Below, piece by piece: positions 1-6,598 of a stretch of 16,145 nt of DNA. How positions within the stretch are numbered: position 1 is the stretch's first letter; each line of letters opens with the position of its first letter. The position numbers and the translations under genes were made by a program. The stretch is from Actinomycetes bacterium (lineage in GTDB: Bacteria > Actinomycetota > Actinomycetes > Actinomycetales > Cellulomonadaceae), in the NCBI GenBank assembly GCA_023428465.1, contig JAEYXM010000034.1, forward strand, positions 1-16,145, in the 5' to 3' direction. The notes under the pieces were generated by a model. That model was not told the DNA's origin. It searched no databases and saw nothing but the letters and a program-made list of their open reading frames with translations.

Positions 1-734
1 TCGCCGGAGCGCTCGACGGCGCCGCGGCGGGCGTCGCGGTCACGCTCGACGCGGCGCGTGCGGCCGAGCTGCTGTCCTGCTACGGCGTCGTCGTCCGGCC
101 GAGCCGCACGGTGCGCGACGAGGACGAGGCGGTCGCCGCCGCCGACGAGCTCGGCTGGCCCGTGGCCCTCAAGAGCGGGGCCGCAGGGCTACGGCACCGC
201 ATGGACCTCGGCGGCGTCCGTCTGGACCTGACCGGCCCGACCGCGCTGCGCGACGCCATCGTGCACATGCGTCGCGTGCTCGAGGCGCACGGGCTCGACC
301 AGGACGCCTCGGCGGGCACCTTCGAGGTCCAGGCCATGGCCCCGACGGGTGCCGCGTGCGTGGTGCGCTCGACCGAGGACCCGCGGTTCGGCCCCGTCGT
401 GTCGGTGGGGCTCGCGGGAGACGCCGTGGACCTGCTGGACGACGTCAGCCACGGCGTCGCGCCGCTCACCGACGTCGACGTCGCAGGTATGGTCCGCCGG
501 CTGCGGGCGGCCCCGCGGCTCTTCGGCTACCGAGGGCTCCCGCCGCTCGACGTCGGGGCGCTCGAGGACGTGCTCGGCCGGGTCGCGGTCCTCGCGGACG
601 ACACGCCCGAGCTCGCCTCGCTCGAGCTCCACCCGGTCGTCGTGGGGGAGCAGGGCGCGGCCGTTCTCGCGGCGCGGGTCCGGCTCGCGGCGGCGGACCG
701 GGCCGACGCCGGGCGGCGCGCCCTCCCGGCCTGA
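1..734 (+). CDS. ATP-grasp domain of an acyl-CoA-synthetase-like / GNAT protein (3' part only)
   Basis: The frame is open from base 3 and ends at TGA 732-734, so about 243 C-terminal residues are visible and the start lies upstream of the window. The residues match the ATP-grasp part of NDP-forming acyl-CoA synthetases: a lysine strand followed by a histidine-containing loop and a GGV turn (about positions 174-220), a DPRFGPVV strand (about 378-400), a PLTDVD turn with an RAAPRLFGYRG segment (about 465-535), and a final LELHPVVV strand (about 619-640). In actinobacteria this domain usually ends a large fusion of a GNAT lysine acetyltransferase with a CoA-ligase-like module, as in Pat/PatZ. 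Members of that group acetylate metabolic enzymes and the ligase part is often a regulatory sensor. The GNAT half is not visible, so a plain acyl-CoA synthetase subunit is also possible. A 62 bp gap separates it from the next gene on the same strand. Confidence 0.75.
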   Translation, partial: AGALDGAAAGVAVTLDAARAAELLSCYGVVVRPSRTVRDEDEAVAAADELGWPVALKSGAAGLRHRMDLGGVRLDLTGPTALRDAIVHMRRVLEAHGLDQDASAGTFEVQAMAPTGAACVVRSTEDPRFGPVVSVGLAGDAVDLLDDVSHGVAPLTDVDVAGMVRRLRAAPRLFGYRGLPPLDVGALEDVLGRVAVLADDTPELASLELHPVVVGEQGAAVLAARVRLAAADRADAGRRALPA

Positions 735-796
735 GACGGGCTTGGAGCCTGAGCGACTCGGGCGCGCGGCGGCCGCCGGTCGCGTCAGGTGGAAAG

Positions 797-1372
797 ATGG
801 AGGTCGTGCCACGGACCGCTGACCTCCGCCGAAGCCTCGACCATGCGGGCTACTACCCCGAGCTCGTCGAGGATGTCCTCGACGTCGCTCTCGCCGGTGA
901 GGAGGTCGTGTCCCACCTCGTGCACCCGGAGACGACGTTCGACGCCGCAGAGGTCCGGCGCCACGTGACCGTCCTCGTCCTGACGCCCACCCGGCTGATC
1001 ATGGCTCACGTCGACGATCACCCCGCCGACAGCGAGAACCCCTCGGTCAGCGCGTCCGCGACGACGGAGTCGGTGCCCCTGCACGCCGTCCACACGGTCG
1101 CGCTGACCCACGTCGTCACGGTGCCGGACCGGCACCGCCCCGGCGCCACGCCGGCCGAGCTGACCCTCGCGATCGGGTGGGGAGGCGTCCAGCGGATCGA
1201 CCTCGAACCGGCCAGTTGCGGCGACCCTGCGTGCGAGGCAGACCACGGCTTCACGGGTTCGATGACACCGGACGACGTCGTCGTGCGCGTGTCCGCCCAG
1301 GCCGAGGGCAAGGACGCGGTGCGGCAGGCCGTCGGGTTCGCACGGGCGCTCTCCGCCGCCACGGCCCGCTGA
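797..1372 (+). CDS. DUF5998 family protein
   Basis: This 191-residue soluble protein has no signal peptide and no membrane segment. It resembles the actinobacterial DUF5998 family along its whole length. Recognisable pieces are a GYYPELV segment near the N-terminus, GEEVVSHLVHPETTFD, RRHVTVLVLTPTRLI, IGWGGVQRIDLEPA, and a cysteine pair in CGDPACEADHG. The biochemical function is unknown. The ATG at 797 has a purine-rich AGGTGGA at 787-793 in front. An in-frame GTG at 806 is an alternative start and lies 7 nt after an AAAGAT that could be a -10 element of a leaderless transcript. The TGA is one base from the ATG of the following phosphodiesterase gene, so the two are almost certainly co-transcribed and probably translationally coupled. 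Family assignment is from memory. Confidence 0.8.
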   Translation: MEVVPRTADLRRSLDHAGYYPELVEDVLDVALAGEEVVSHLVHPETTFDAAEVRRHVTVLVLTPTRLIMAHVDDHPADSENPSVSASATTESVPLHAVHTVALTHVVTVPDRHRPGATPAELTLAIGWGGVQRIDLEPASCGDPACEADHGFTGSMTPDDVVVRVSAQAEGKDAVRQAVGFARALSAATAR

Positions 1373-1373
1373 C

Positions 1374-2573
1374 ATGACGGAACTCGACCGCGCGGCCGAG
1401 GCCGCAGGCTTCCTCCTGCCCGACCACGCCGGGCGCTCGCTCGGCCAGGTGCTCCCGGCCGTCGCCGACGCGCTCGGGCTGCGCCTGGACGACGTCGTCG
1501 CGCCCGACGGCGGCCCCGGCGCCCCGGTGCCCGACGGCTCCCGTGCCCGGGGCCTGCTCGGCCTGCCCTCCGCCGACCGTGTGTGCGTCGTCCTCGTGGA
1601 CGGCCTGGGGCTGCAGATGCTGACCGAGCGGGCCGGTCATGCGCCCTTCCTGCGGCGTCAGCTGCCGGACGCGGTCGCGCTGCGGGTCGGGTACCCCTCG
1701 ACCACGGCGGCCTCGATCGGGCTCTTCGGCACCGGCTGCGCAGCCGGGCGGACGGGGCTCGCCGGGTACACCGTGCGCAACCCGGCGACCGGCGAGCTCG
1801 CCAACCTGGTGTCCTGGACCGGCGTCGAACCGGCCGCGCAGTGGCGCCGCGAGCCCCCTCTGCTCGGGCGGATCGCCGCCCGCGTCGAGGTCGCGTCCGT
1901 CGGCCCCGCGCGCTTCGCGGGGTCCGGCCTCACGGTCACCGCCCTCGACGGGGGCACCTACGTCGCCGCGGAGTCGCTCGCGGCCCGCGTGGACGCCACG
2001 GTCCAGCGGCTGGCCCGGCCGGGCCTGGTCTACCTGTACTGGGGCGACGTGGACAAGGTCGGCCACCACCTCGGCTGGCGCTCGGCCGAGTGGGGGGACG
2101 CGCTCGCCGAGGTCGACTTCGAGCTCGGCCGGCTCGCGCGCGCGCTGCCCGCCGGGACGCTCATGGTCGTGACCGCGGACCACGGCATGGTCGACGTCGA
2201 CCGCACGCAGCTCATCGACGTCGCCCGGACGCCGGCGCTCGCCGCGGACGTCGAGCTCGTCGCGGGGGAGCCGCGGGCTTCGCACGTCCACCTGGTGCCG
2301 GGCGCGGACGCCGACGCGGTCGCCGCGCGGTGGCGCGACACCCTCGCCGGGCGCGCGGTCGTGGCGACGCGTGCCGACGCGGTCGCCGCCGGGTGGTTCG
2401 GCCCGGTGACGGACGCCGTGCGGCCGGTGCTCGGCGACCTGGTGGTCGCCGCCACGGGCGTGGCCGGCGTCGTGGACTCGCGCACGCAGACGCCCCGCTC
2501 GCTCGAGCTCATCGGGATGCACGGATCGTTGACACCGGGGGAGATGCTGGTGCCTCTCCTCGTGGTCGCCTAG
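1374..2573 (+). CDS. Alkaline phosphatase superfamily protein (nucleotide pyrophosphatase/phosphodiesterase-like)
   Basis: This 399-residue protein carries the metal and nucleophile framework of the type I phosphodiesterase/nucleotide pyrophosphatase branch of the alkaline phosphatase superfamily. D76 lies in VVLVDGLG (first metal ligand). The probable nucleophile is T110 or T111 in YPSTTAAS. D227 and H231 lie in GDVDKVGHH, D269 and H270 in TADHGM, and H304 and H306 in ASHVHLV. Together these would hold two zinc ions and hydrolyse phosphodiester or pyrophosphate bonds. The substrate cannot be read from the sequence. I see no signal peptide, so it is probably cytoplasmic. It starts one base after DUF5998 and ends 8 bp before thymidine kinase, so all three form one operon. 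That company suggests nucleotide handling, which is an inference. Confidence 0.85.
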   Translation: MTELDRAAEAAGFLLPDHAGRSLGQVLPAVADALGLRLDDVVAPDGGPGAPVPDGSRARGLLGLPSADRVCVVLVDGLGLQMLTERAGHAPFLRRQLPDAVALRVGYPSTTAASIGLFGTGCAAGRTGLAGYTVRNPATGELANLVSWTGVEPAAQWRREPPLLGRIAARVEVASVGPARFAGSGLTVTALDGGTYVAAESLAARVDATVQRLARPGLVYLYWGDVDKVGHHLGWRSAEWGDALAEVDFELGRLARALPAGTLMVVTADHGMVDVDRTQLIDVARTPALAADVELVAGEPRASHVHLVPGADADAVAARWRDTLAGRAVVATRADAVAAGWFGPVTDAVRPVLGDLVVAATGVAGVVDSRTQTPRSLELIGMHGSLTPGEMLVPLLVVA

Positions 2574-2581
2574 GAGGGCCG

Positions 2582-3238
2582 ATGGCGGAGCTGGTGTTCT
2601 TCAGCGGGACGATGGACTCGGGCAAGTCCACCCTCGCGCTGCAGCTGGACCACAACCACGCCGTCGCCGGCCGCGGCGGCGTCCTCTACACGCGCAACGA
2701 CCGGGCCGGCGAGAGCGTGCTCTCCTCACGCCTGGGGCTGCGTCACCCTGCGTTCGAGGTGACCGACGAGACGGACTTCTGGAACGAGGTCGTGCAGCGG
2801 CGCACGCGCGGCGAGCGCGTCGACTACCTGGTGTGCGACGAGGCGCAGTTCTACTCGCCGACGCAGATCGAGCAGCTCGCGCAGCTCGTCGACGAGATGG
2901 GTGTCGACGTGTACGCCTTCGGGATCACCGCGGACTTCCGGACGCGCCTCTTCCCTGGGTCGGCGCGACTCATCGAGCTCGCCGACAGGGTGGAGGTGCT
3001 GCAGGTGCAGACCCTGTGCTGGTGCGGCGCGCGCGCGACGCACAACGCGCGCACCGTCAACGGCGTGATGGTCGTCGAGGGCGACCAGGTCGTCGTCGGC
3101 GACACCGGCGGCACGGACGTCATCGGCTATGAGGTGCTGTGCCGGCGCCACCACCTGCGCCGGATGACGCACGCGGTAGCCCGGGCCGTCGCCACGACGC
3201 CGCAGACGCTCGAGCTCGGGATGGCCGTAGACAGCTGA
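2582..3238 (+). CDS. tdk: Thymidine kinase (type II, zinc-containing)
   Basis: The 218-residue product is a full-length type II thymidine kinase, which phosphorylates thymidine (and deoxyuridine) with ATP in the salvage pathway. The P-loop is GTMDSGKST at residues 9-17. The Walker B and catalytic glutamate lie in CDEAQF (E87). The zinc site is the C146-W-C148 pair plus C187 and H190 in CRRH, and the lasso that grips the base includes IGYEVL around residue 183. The ATG at 2582 is preceded by AGGAGG at 2572-2577 with 4 nt spacing, overlapping the stop codon of the previous gene, so translation is likely coupled. It is the last gene of the DUF5998-phosphodiesterase-tdk operon. Its stop is only 8 bp from the convergent sepH stop, leaving no room for a separate terminator. 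Confidence 0.95.
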   Translation: MAELVFFSGTMDSGKSTLALQLDHNHAVAGRGGVLYTRNDRAGESVLSSRLGLRHPAFEVTDETDFWNEVVQRRTRGERVDYLVCDEAQFYSPTQIEQLAQLVDEMGVDVYAFGITADFRTRLFPGSARLIELADRVEVLQVQTLCWCGARATHNARTVNGVMVVEGDQVVVGDTGGTDVIGYEVLCRRHHLRRMTHAVARAVATTPQTLELGMAVDS

Positions 3239-3246
3239 CCGGCGGG

Positions 3247-4371
3247 TCAGTCGTGCTTGGCGCCGAAGACGATCTCGTCCCAGCTCGGCACGCTCGCGCG
3301 CGACTTGCGGCCGCGGGGCCGCGCGGCCTGCGGCTCCGCGGCGGGTTCCTCGCGGTCGGTCGCCCGCGAGCCGTGCCCGTCACCGGCTGCGGGCCGGGAA
3401 CCTGCGGGGTGGGCGGATGCCGGGCGCGCGTCGACGTCCTGGGCGGTCGGGCGCCCGGACGGCATCTGCAGCACCCGGGCGTCCACGGCCTCCTCGGGCC
3501 GGGAGGCCGGCGGGTGCGCGGCGGGCGGTGCGACGCCGACGTCGGGGTTGTCGAAGTCGAAGGCGTGCTGCGGGCCGAAGCCGGCGAACTCCTCGTCGTC
3601 GGACTCCGGGTCGGCCTCCTGGCGGACGCCGCGACGTCCCGCGAGATCGTCGAGCAGCGCCTGGGTGGGGTCCGGCTCCGGTTCGGGCGCGCGCTCCGCG
3701 GGAAGGTCGACGTGGGCGAGCAGCGGGCGCACGGCGTCGTCCACCTCGATGTCGAAGACGCGCTCGCGCACCGGGGTGAGATGGCGCGCCCTCGGGATGG
3801 GCTCGTCGGGCAGCTCGGTCTCCGAGAGCCAGCGCGCCTCGTCGTCGAGCGCGCGGACCCGGCGGGCGGAGGCGTCGTACGTCCAGCGGGCCGAGCGCGT
3901 GGCGCCCCCGACCTCGAAGCGCACCTCGACCGTCCACGGTGAGGACCCGTTGCGGTACGCGTCCCACTGGATGCCACTCGGGGCGACGTCGCGCGTCGCC
4001 AGACGGTCGGTCACGAGGTCACCCAGTACGGGAGCCCCGGTCTCGTGGCCGATGCGGCACGCCATGGCCTGCTCGGCGACGTACTGGCGCTCCGCGAGGA
4101 CCGGGCCGTCGTAGCGACGGACGATCTCGACGGGCATGCCCGTGTCCTCGGCCACCTCCTCGGCCGTCGCGCCGGCGCGGATACGGGACTGGATCTCGCG
4201 CGGCGAGACGCCGGCGAGGTCGGCGCGCGCCTGCTCCAGCTGAGGCCGGTCGCGGCGGACGGCGGCCCGCAGGGCGTCGTCGATGCGCACGCGGAACCGC
4301 TGACCGTCCGGTCCCTCGAGGACGACGTGCTCGCCGTCCTCGTCCAGACCCACCAGCGTCAGCTCGCTCAT
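3247..4371 (-). CDS. sepH: Septation protein SepH (DUF3071)
   Basis: This 374-residue protein has the SepH layout. Residues 1-50 form a compact N-terminal domain (LVGLDEDGEHVVLEG). A helix-turn-helix lies at about 55-90 (VSPREIQSRI, then TAEEVAEDTGMPVEIVRRYDG), followed by the rest of DUF3071 to about 215. A long acidic and proline-rich disordered linker comes next, and the conserved tail motif VPSWDEIVFG is at 361-370. SepH is known from Streptomyces and mycobacteria to bind FtsZ through the HTH region and to promote filament assembly at division sites, so the HTH here is a protein-binding rather than a DNA-binding element. The chosen ATG has a near-perfect Shine-Dalgarno. An upstream in-frame extension of 65 codons lacks such support and runs into a tandem repeat, so I reject it. 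Confidence 0.93.
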   Translation of the reverse strand: MSELTLVGLDEDGEHVVLEGPDGQRFRVRIDDALRAAVRRDRPQLEQARADLAGVSPREIQSRIRAGATAEEVAEDTGMPVEIVRRYDGPVLAERQYVAEQAMACRIGHETGAPVLGDLVTDRLATRDVAPSGIQWDAYRNGSSPWTVEVRFEVGGATRSARWTYDASARRVRALDDEARWLSETELPDEPIPRARHLTPVRERVFDIEVDDAVRPLLAHVDLPAERAPEPEPDPTQALLDDLAGRRGVRQEADPESDDEEFAGFGPQHAFDFDNPDVGVAPPAAHPPASRPEEAVDARVLQMPSGRPTAQDVDARPASAHPAGSRPAAGDGHGSRATDREEPAAEPQAARPRGRKSRASVPSWDEIVFGAKHD

Positions 4372-4373
4372 GG

Positions 4374-4381
4374 CACCTCCT
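4374..4381 (-). promoter_or_regulatory. Strong Shine-Dalgarno of sepH
   Basis: On the minus strand this reads AGGAGGTG, followed by CC and then the ATG ending at 4371. It is an almost complete match to the anti-Shine-Dalgarno and fixes the sepH start. It also shows that sepH has a leadered mRNA, unlike several other genes in this window. Confidence 0.85.
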
Positions 4382-4440
4382 GGGACGAGGGTGCCATCTG
4401 TTCGGGCGAGTCGTCGGGATGTGCCCCGGTGTGCCGTGCT

Positions 4441-4520
4441 CATGTCCCGTGAGCATGACCCGTGCCCATGACCCGAGCTCGCGACCCGTGCCCGCGGACC
4501 CGTGCCCGCGGACCCGCGCC
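4441..4520. repeat. Six-unit 13/14 bp tandem repeat between sepH and suhB
   Basis: The array divides cleanly into units at 4441-4453, 4454-4466, 4467-4479, 4480-4492 (13 bp each), 4493-4506 and 4507-4520 (14 bp each). The consensus is CATGACCCGTGCC, drifting to CGCGGACCCGTGCC towards suhB. Units 5 and 6 differ by one base. The array occupies almost half of the 182 bp spacer between two divergent genes and ends 33 bp before the suhB start, so it probably lies upstream of or within the promoter region of suhB. Function is unknown. It could be a replication-slippage minisatellite or a cluster of regulator sites. Confidence 0.9.
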
Positions 4521-4553
4521 GCACCGGACCGGGGGTGCGGGCAGGATGGTGCG

Positions 4554-5456
4554 GTGACCACCCCACCTGCCCCGCCCGCGCCCTCGTCCCCGTCCGGACC
4601 CCAGCTGCCGGACGCCGCCACGGTGGCCGGGCTGCGCGCCTTCGCCGAACAGCTGGCCGTGAGCGCCGGCGCCCTCGTGCGTGAGGGACGCCCGCGCCAG
4701 GTCGACGTCGCCGCCACGAAGTCGAGCCCGATCGACGTGGTGACCGCGATGGACCTCGCCGCCGAGGCGCTGCTGCGCGGGACGATCGGCGAGCACCGCC
4801 CGGACGACGGCATCCTCGGCGAGGAGGAGGGCATCGCGGCGGGCACGAGCGGGATCACGTGGGTCGTCGACCCGATCGACGGCACGGTGAACTACCTGTA
4901 CGGCATCCCGGCCTACGCGGTGAGCGTGGCGGCGGTCGTCGGGCCCCCCGGCCCGGCGCTGTGGACGGTCGTGGCCGGGGCGGTGCACGCGGTGGCCGAC
5001 GGGCGGACGTGGACCGCAGGGCTCGGCGCGGGTGCGTCGCTCGACGGGCGGGCGATCACCGCCAACGCCCCGGCCCCCTTCGCGCAGTGCCTGGTCGGCA
5101 CGGGGTTCGGGTACACCGAGGCCCGGCGCCGCGGACAGGCGCGCGTGGTCGCCGACCTGCTGCCGCGGGTGCGGGACATCCGGCGGATCGGTTCGGCGGC
5201 ACTCGACCTGTGCACGCTCGCGTCCGGCGGCCTCGACCTGTACTACGAGCGGGGCCTGCAGCCGTGGGACCTGGCCGCGGCGTCGCTCGTGGCGAGGGAG
5301 GCCGGCGCCACCGTCACCGGCCTGCACGGGCGCGCGCCCGGAGAGGCCATGACGGTCGCCGGGCCGGAGCCCGTGGTCCGCGAGCTCGTCGCGTTCCTCG
5401 AGGCCATGCGGGCCGACGAGGACCTGCCGGCGGGGGAGGGTCCCGCGCGTCCCTGA
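4554..5456 (+). CDS. suhB: Inositol monophosphatase family protein (SuhB-like)
   Basis: The 300-residue product is a magnesium-dependent sugar-phosphate phosphatase of the inositol monophosphatase family. The metal-binding signature is complete: GEEEG at residues 89-93, DPIDGT at 106-111, and WDLAAA starting at W238 with D239. In actinobacteria such enzymes make free inositol from inositol-1-phosphate, feeding phosphatidylinositol and mycothiol synthesis. Histidinol phosphatase and FBPase-like activities occur in the same family and cannot be excluded. The N-terminus is a proline-rich, poorly conserved stretch of about 20 residues. I chose the GTG at 4554, which has AGGA at 4543-4546 in front. 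The same bases, CAGGAT at 4542-4547, could instead be a -10 box of a leaderless transcript. As I recall, the gene holds the position of Rv2701c (suhB) in M. tuberculosis. Confidence 0.9.
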   Translation: MTTPPAPPAPSSPSGPQLPDAATVAGLRAFAEQLAVSAGALVREGRPRQVDVAATKSSPIDVVTAMDLAAEALLRGTIGEHRPDDGILGEEEGIAAGTSGITWVVDPIDGTVNYLYGIPAYAVSVAAVVGPPGPALWTVVAGAVHAVADGRTWTAGLGAGASLDGRAITANAPAPFAQCLVGTGFGYTEARRRGQARVVADLLPRVRDIRRIGSAALDLCTLASGGLDLYYERGLQPWDLAAASLVAREAGATVTGLHGRAPGEAMTVAGPEPVVRELVAFLEAMRADEDLPAGEGPARP

Positions 5457-5544
5457 CGACCGCGGGGGCGCAGCCCGATGTGAAGATCGTGTGCTGAGGG
5501 CGACACCCATGATCACTTGCGTGCGGATCGACCCGTGGATGAGG

Positions 5545-5550
5545 CATACT
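5545..5550 (+). promoter_or_regulatory. Candidate -10 element upstream of the DUF4193 gene
   Basis: The 203 bp between suhB and the DUF4193 gene hold no credible open reading frame. CATACT at 5545-5550 is a fair match to an actinobacterial -10 box and would give a leader of about 100 nt. I cannot find a convincing -35 at the usual spacing (TTGCGT at 5517-5522 is 22 bp away, too far). I see no riboswitch or terminator that I can support in this spacer. Confidence 0.3.
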
Positions 5551-5659
5551 CGCCCGCGCCGATCACAGCGGGAACAACCAGCGTGCGTCGAGCATTGAGT
5601 ACGTACCGACGCCGCGCGCTCGCGCGGGTGGACCTGACACGGAGTGTGGAAAGAGCCTC

Positions 5660-5959
5660 ATGGCCACCGATTACGACGCCCCGCGCAAGACGGACGAAGA
5701 CCTGAGCGAGGACTCCCTCCAGGAGCTCCAGGCGCGGCGTTCCGACAAGAACTCGGGGGTCGTCGACGAGGACGAGACCGAGGCCGCTGAGGGCTTCGAG
5801 CTCCCTGGTGCCGACCTCTCGGGCGAGGAACTCTCGGTCCGGGTGCTCCCGCGCCAGGCCGACGAGTTCACGTGCAGCCGCTGCTTCCTGGTGCACCACC
5901 GCAGCCAGCTGGCCTACGAGAAGGACGGTCAGTTGGTCTGCACGGAGTGCGCCGCCTGA
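5660..5959 (+). CDS. DUF4193 family small zinc-ribbon protein
   Basis: The 99-residue protein has a highly acidic N-terminal half (DEDLSEDSLQELQARR at about 12-27, then a D/E-rich stretch to about 58). Its C-terminus carries two knuckles, C72-S-R-C75 and C94-T-E-C97, which should bind one zinc ion. This is the layout of DUF4193, a family found throughout actinobacteria. Its M. tuberculosis member (Rv2699c, by recalled gene order) is reported as essential, but no molecular function is established to my knowledge. An acidic arm plus a zinc ribbon would suit a partner of a nucleic-acid or transcription complex, but that is speculation. The ATG at 5660 has GGAAAG at 5648-5653 as a moderate ribosome-binding site. 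Its last 31 bp overlap the convergent DUF3093 gene. Confidence 0.9.
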   Translation: MATDYDAPRKTDEDLSEDSLQELQARRSDKNSGVVDEDETEAAEGFELPGADLSGEELSVRVLPRQADEFTCSRCFLVHHRSQLAYEKDGQLVCTECAA

Positions 5960-6462
5960 CCACCTGACGGCTCGTCGGCCGGCGCATCGTCGGCCGACGA
6001 CGCGCCGGTGGACTGTGCGTGCACAGCCGCCAGCAGCGCGTCCGGTCGCCGCGTGGAGATCAGCCAGGCCGGCGTCGGGTCCGCGGGGTCCTCGACCGTG
6101 ATCCGCACGGCCGTCGGCACCCACGCACGCACGCACACGTAGTCGCGTGCGTCGGAACCCGGCCCGAGGGCGCTGCGCACGCCCGCCCGGTCGAGCGTCG
6201 TCGCGGCGCCCAGCAGGTCCACGGGGATGTGCGCGCGTCCCACCCGGAGTTCGCCGTCCTTGACACCGACGGCGGTCGCGGTGGCGACGACGGCGCCCAC
6301 GGCGGCCCCACCGCACGCGAGCGCTCCGACGACCGCCGCAGGGAGCGCGATCGGGAGCAGGGCGATGAAGCCGAACGCGGCGCAACCCAGCACCGCGCTC
6401 CACCCGAGGGGGCCGGGCCACAGGCGCTCGGCATAGGTCGGGGACGACGACGGGGTCGACAT
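5929..6462 (-). CDS. DUF3093 family membrane protein
   Basis: The 177-residue protein begins with a short tail containing YAERLWPG, a typical DUF3093 opening. Two adjacent hydrophobic segments follow at about residues 20-38 and 40-65, separated by a proline. The remainder is soluble, with a DGELRVGRAHIPVDLLG segment, RDYVCVRAWVP and TPAWLISTRRP, the usual core of the family. The last 30 or so residues are Ala/Ser/Asp-rich and poorly conserved. Function is unknown, and it should sit in the cytoplasmic membrane with the C-terminal domain on one face. The start at 6462 is chosen because family similarity begins there, and the upstream bases give no strong ribosome-binding site. The gene is divergent from dut and overlaps DUF4193 tail to tail. 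It occupies the place of Rv2698. Confidence 0.85.
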   Translation of the reverse strand: MSTPSSSPTYAERLWPGPLGWSAVLGCAAFGFIALLPIALPAAVVGALACGGAAVGAVVATATAVGVKDGELRVGRAHIPVDLLGAATTLDRAGVRSALGPGSDARDYVCVRAWVPTAVRITVEDPADPTPAWLISTRRPDALLAAVHAQSTGASSADDAPADEPSGGQAAHSVQTN

Positions 6463-6540
6463 GGACCCAGCATCGCAGGTGACCGACGCCGGTGGCACGG
6501 CCCGCGTCCGTCCAGTGCGCGGCGCCGCTGTGCCGTCGAC

Positions 6541-6580
6541 GTGCCGGGACGTGCCCGGGCGTGCCGGGACGTGCCGGGGC
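6541..6580. repeat. Four-unit 10 bp tandem repeat upstream of dut
   Basis: Units at 6541-6550, 6551-6560, 6561-6570 and 6571-6580 have the consensus GTGCCGGGAC. Units 1 and 3 are identical, and units 2 and 4 differ by two or three bases. A degenerate copy precedes them at 6530-6540. The array ends 4 bp before the proposed dut -10 box, so it covers where the -35 and upstream activator region would lie. It shares the words GTGCC and GGAC with the longer array upstream of suhB. Confidence 0.85.
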
Positions 6581-6584
6581 GCCG

Positions 6585-6590
6585 CTAGAG
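6585..6590 (+). promoter_or_regulatory. -10 box (TAGAGT) of a likely leaderless dut transcript
   Basis: TAGAGT fits the actinobacterial -10 pattern TANNNT and is followed after 8 nt by the GTG at 6599. This is the spacing expected when the start codon is the first transcribed triplet. There is no Shine-Dalgarno sequence before that GTG, which supports a leaderless start. The -35 region lies inside the 10 bp repeat array and has no clear match to TTGACA. Confidence 0.6.
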
Positions 6591-6598
6591 TGCCCGTC

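Noticed and set aside
1251..2522. A 423-codon open frame on the minus strand
   Set aside because: It lies opposite the phosphodiesterase, whose catalytic motifs are clearly conserved on the plus strand.
4372..4566. A 65-codon N-terminal extension of sepH
   Set aside because: It would translate through the 13/14 bp tandem repeat and past the suhB start, while the internal ATG at 4371 has a near-perfect Shine-Dalgarno and matches the family N-terminus.
5442..5466. CCCGCG/CGCGGG hairpin at the end of suhB as a terminator
   Set aside because: The stem has only six pairs, a 13 nt loop and no T-tract, and it overlaps the stop codon. Such stems are common by chance at this GC content.
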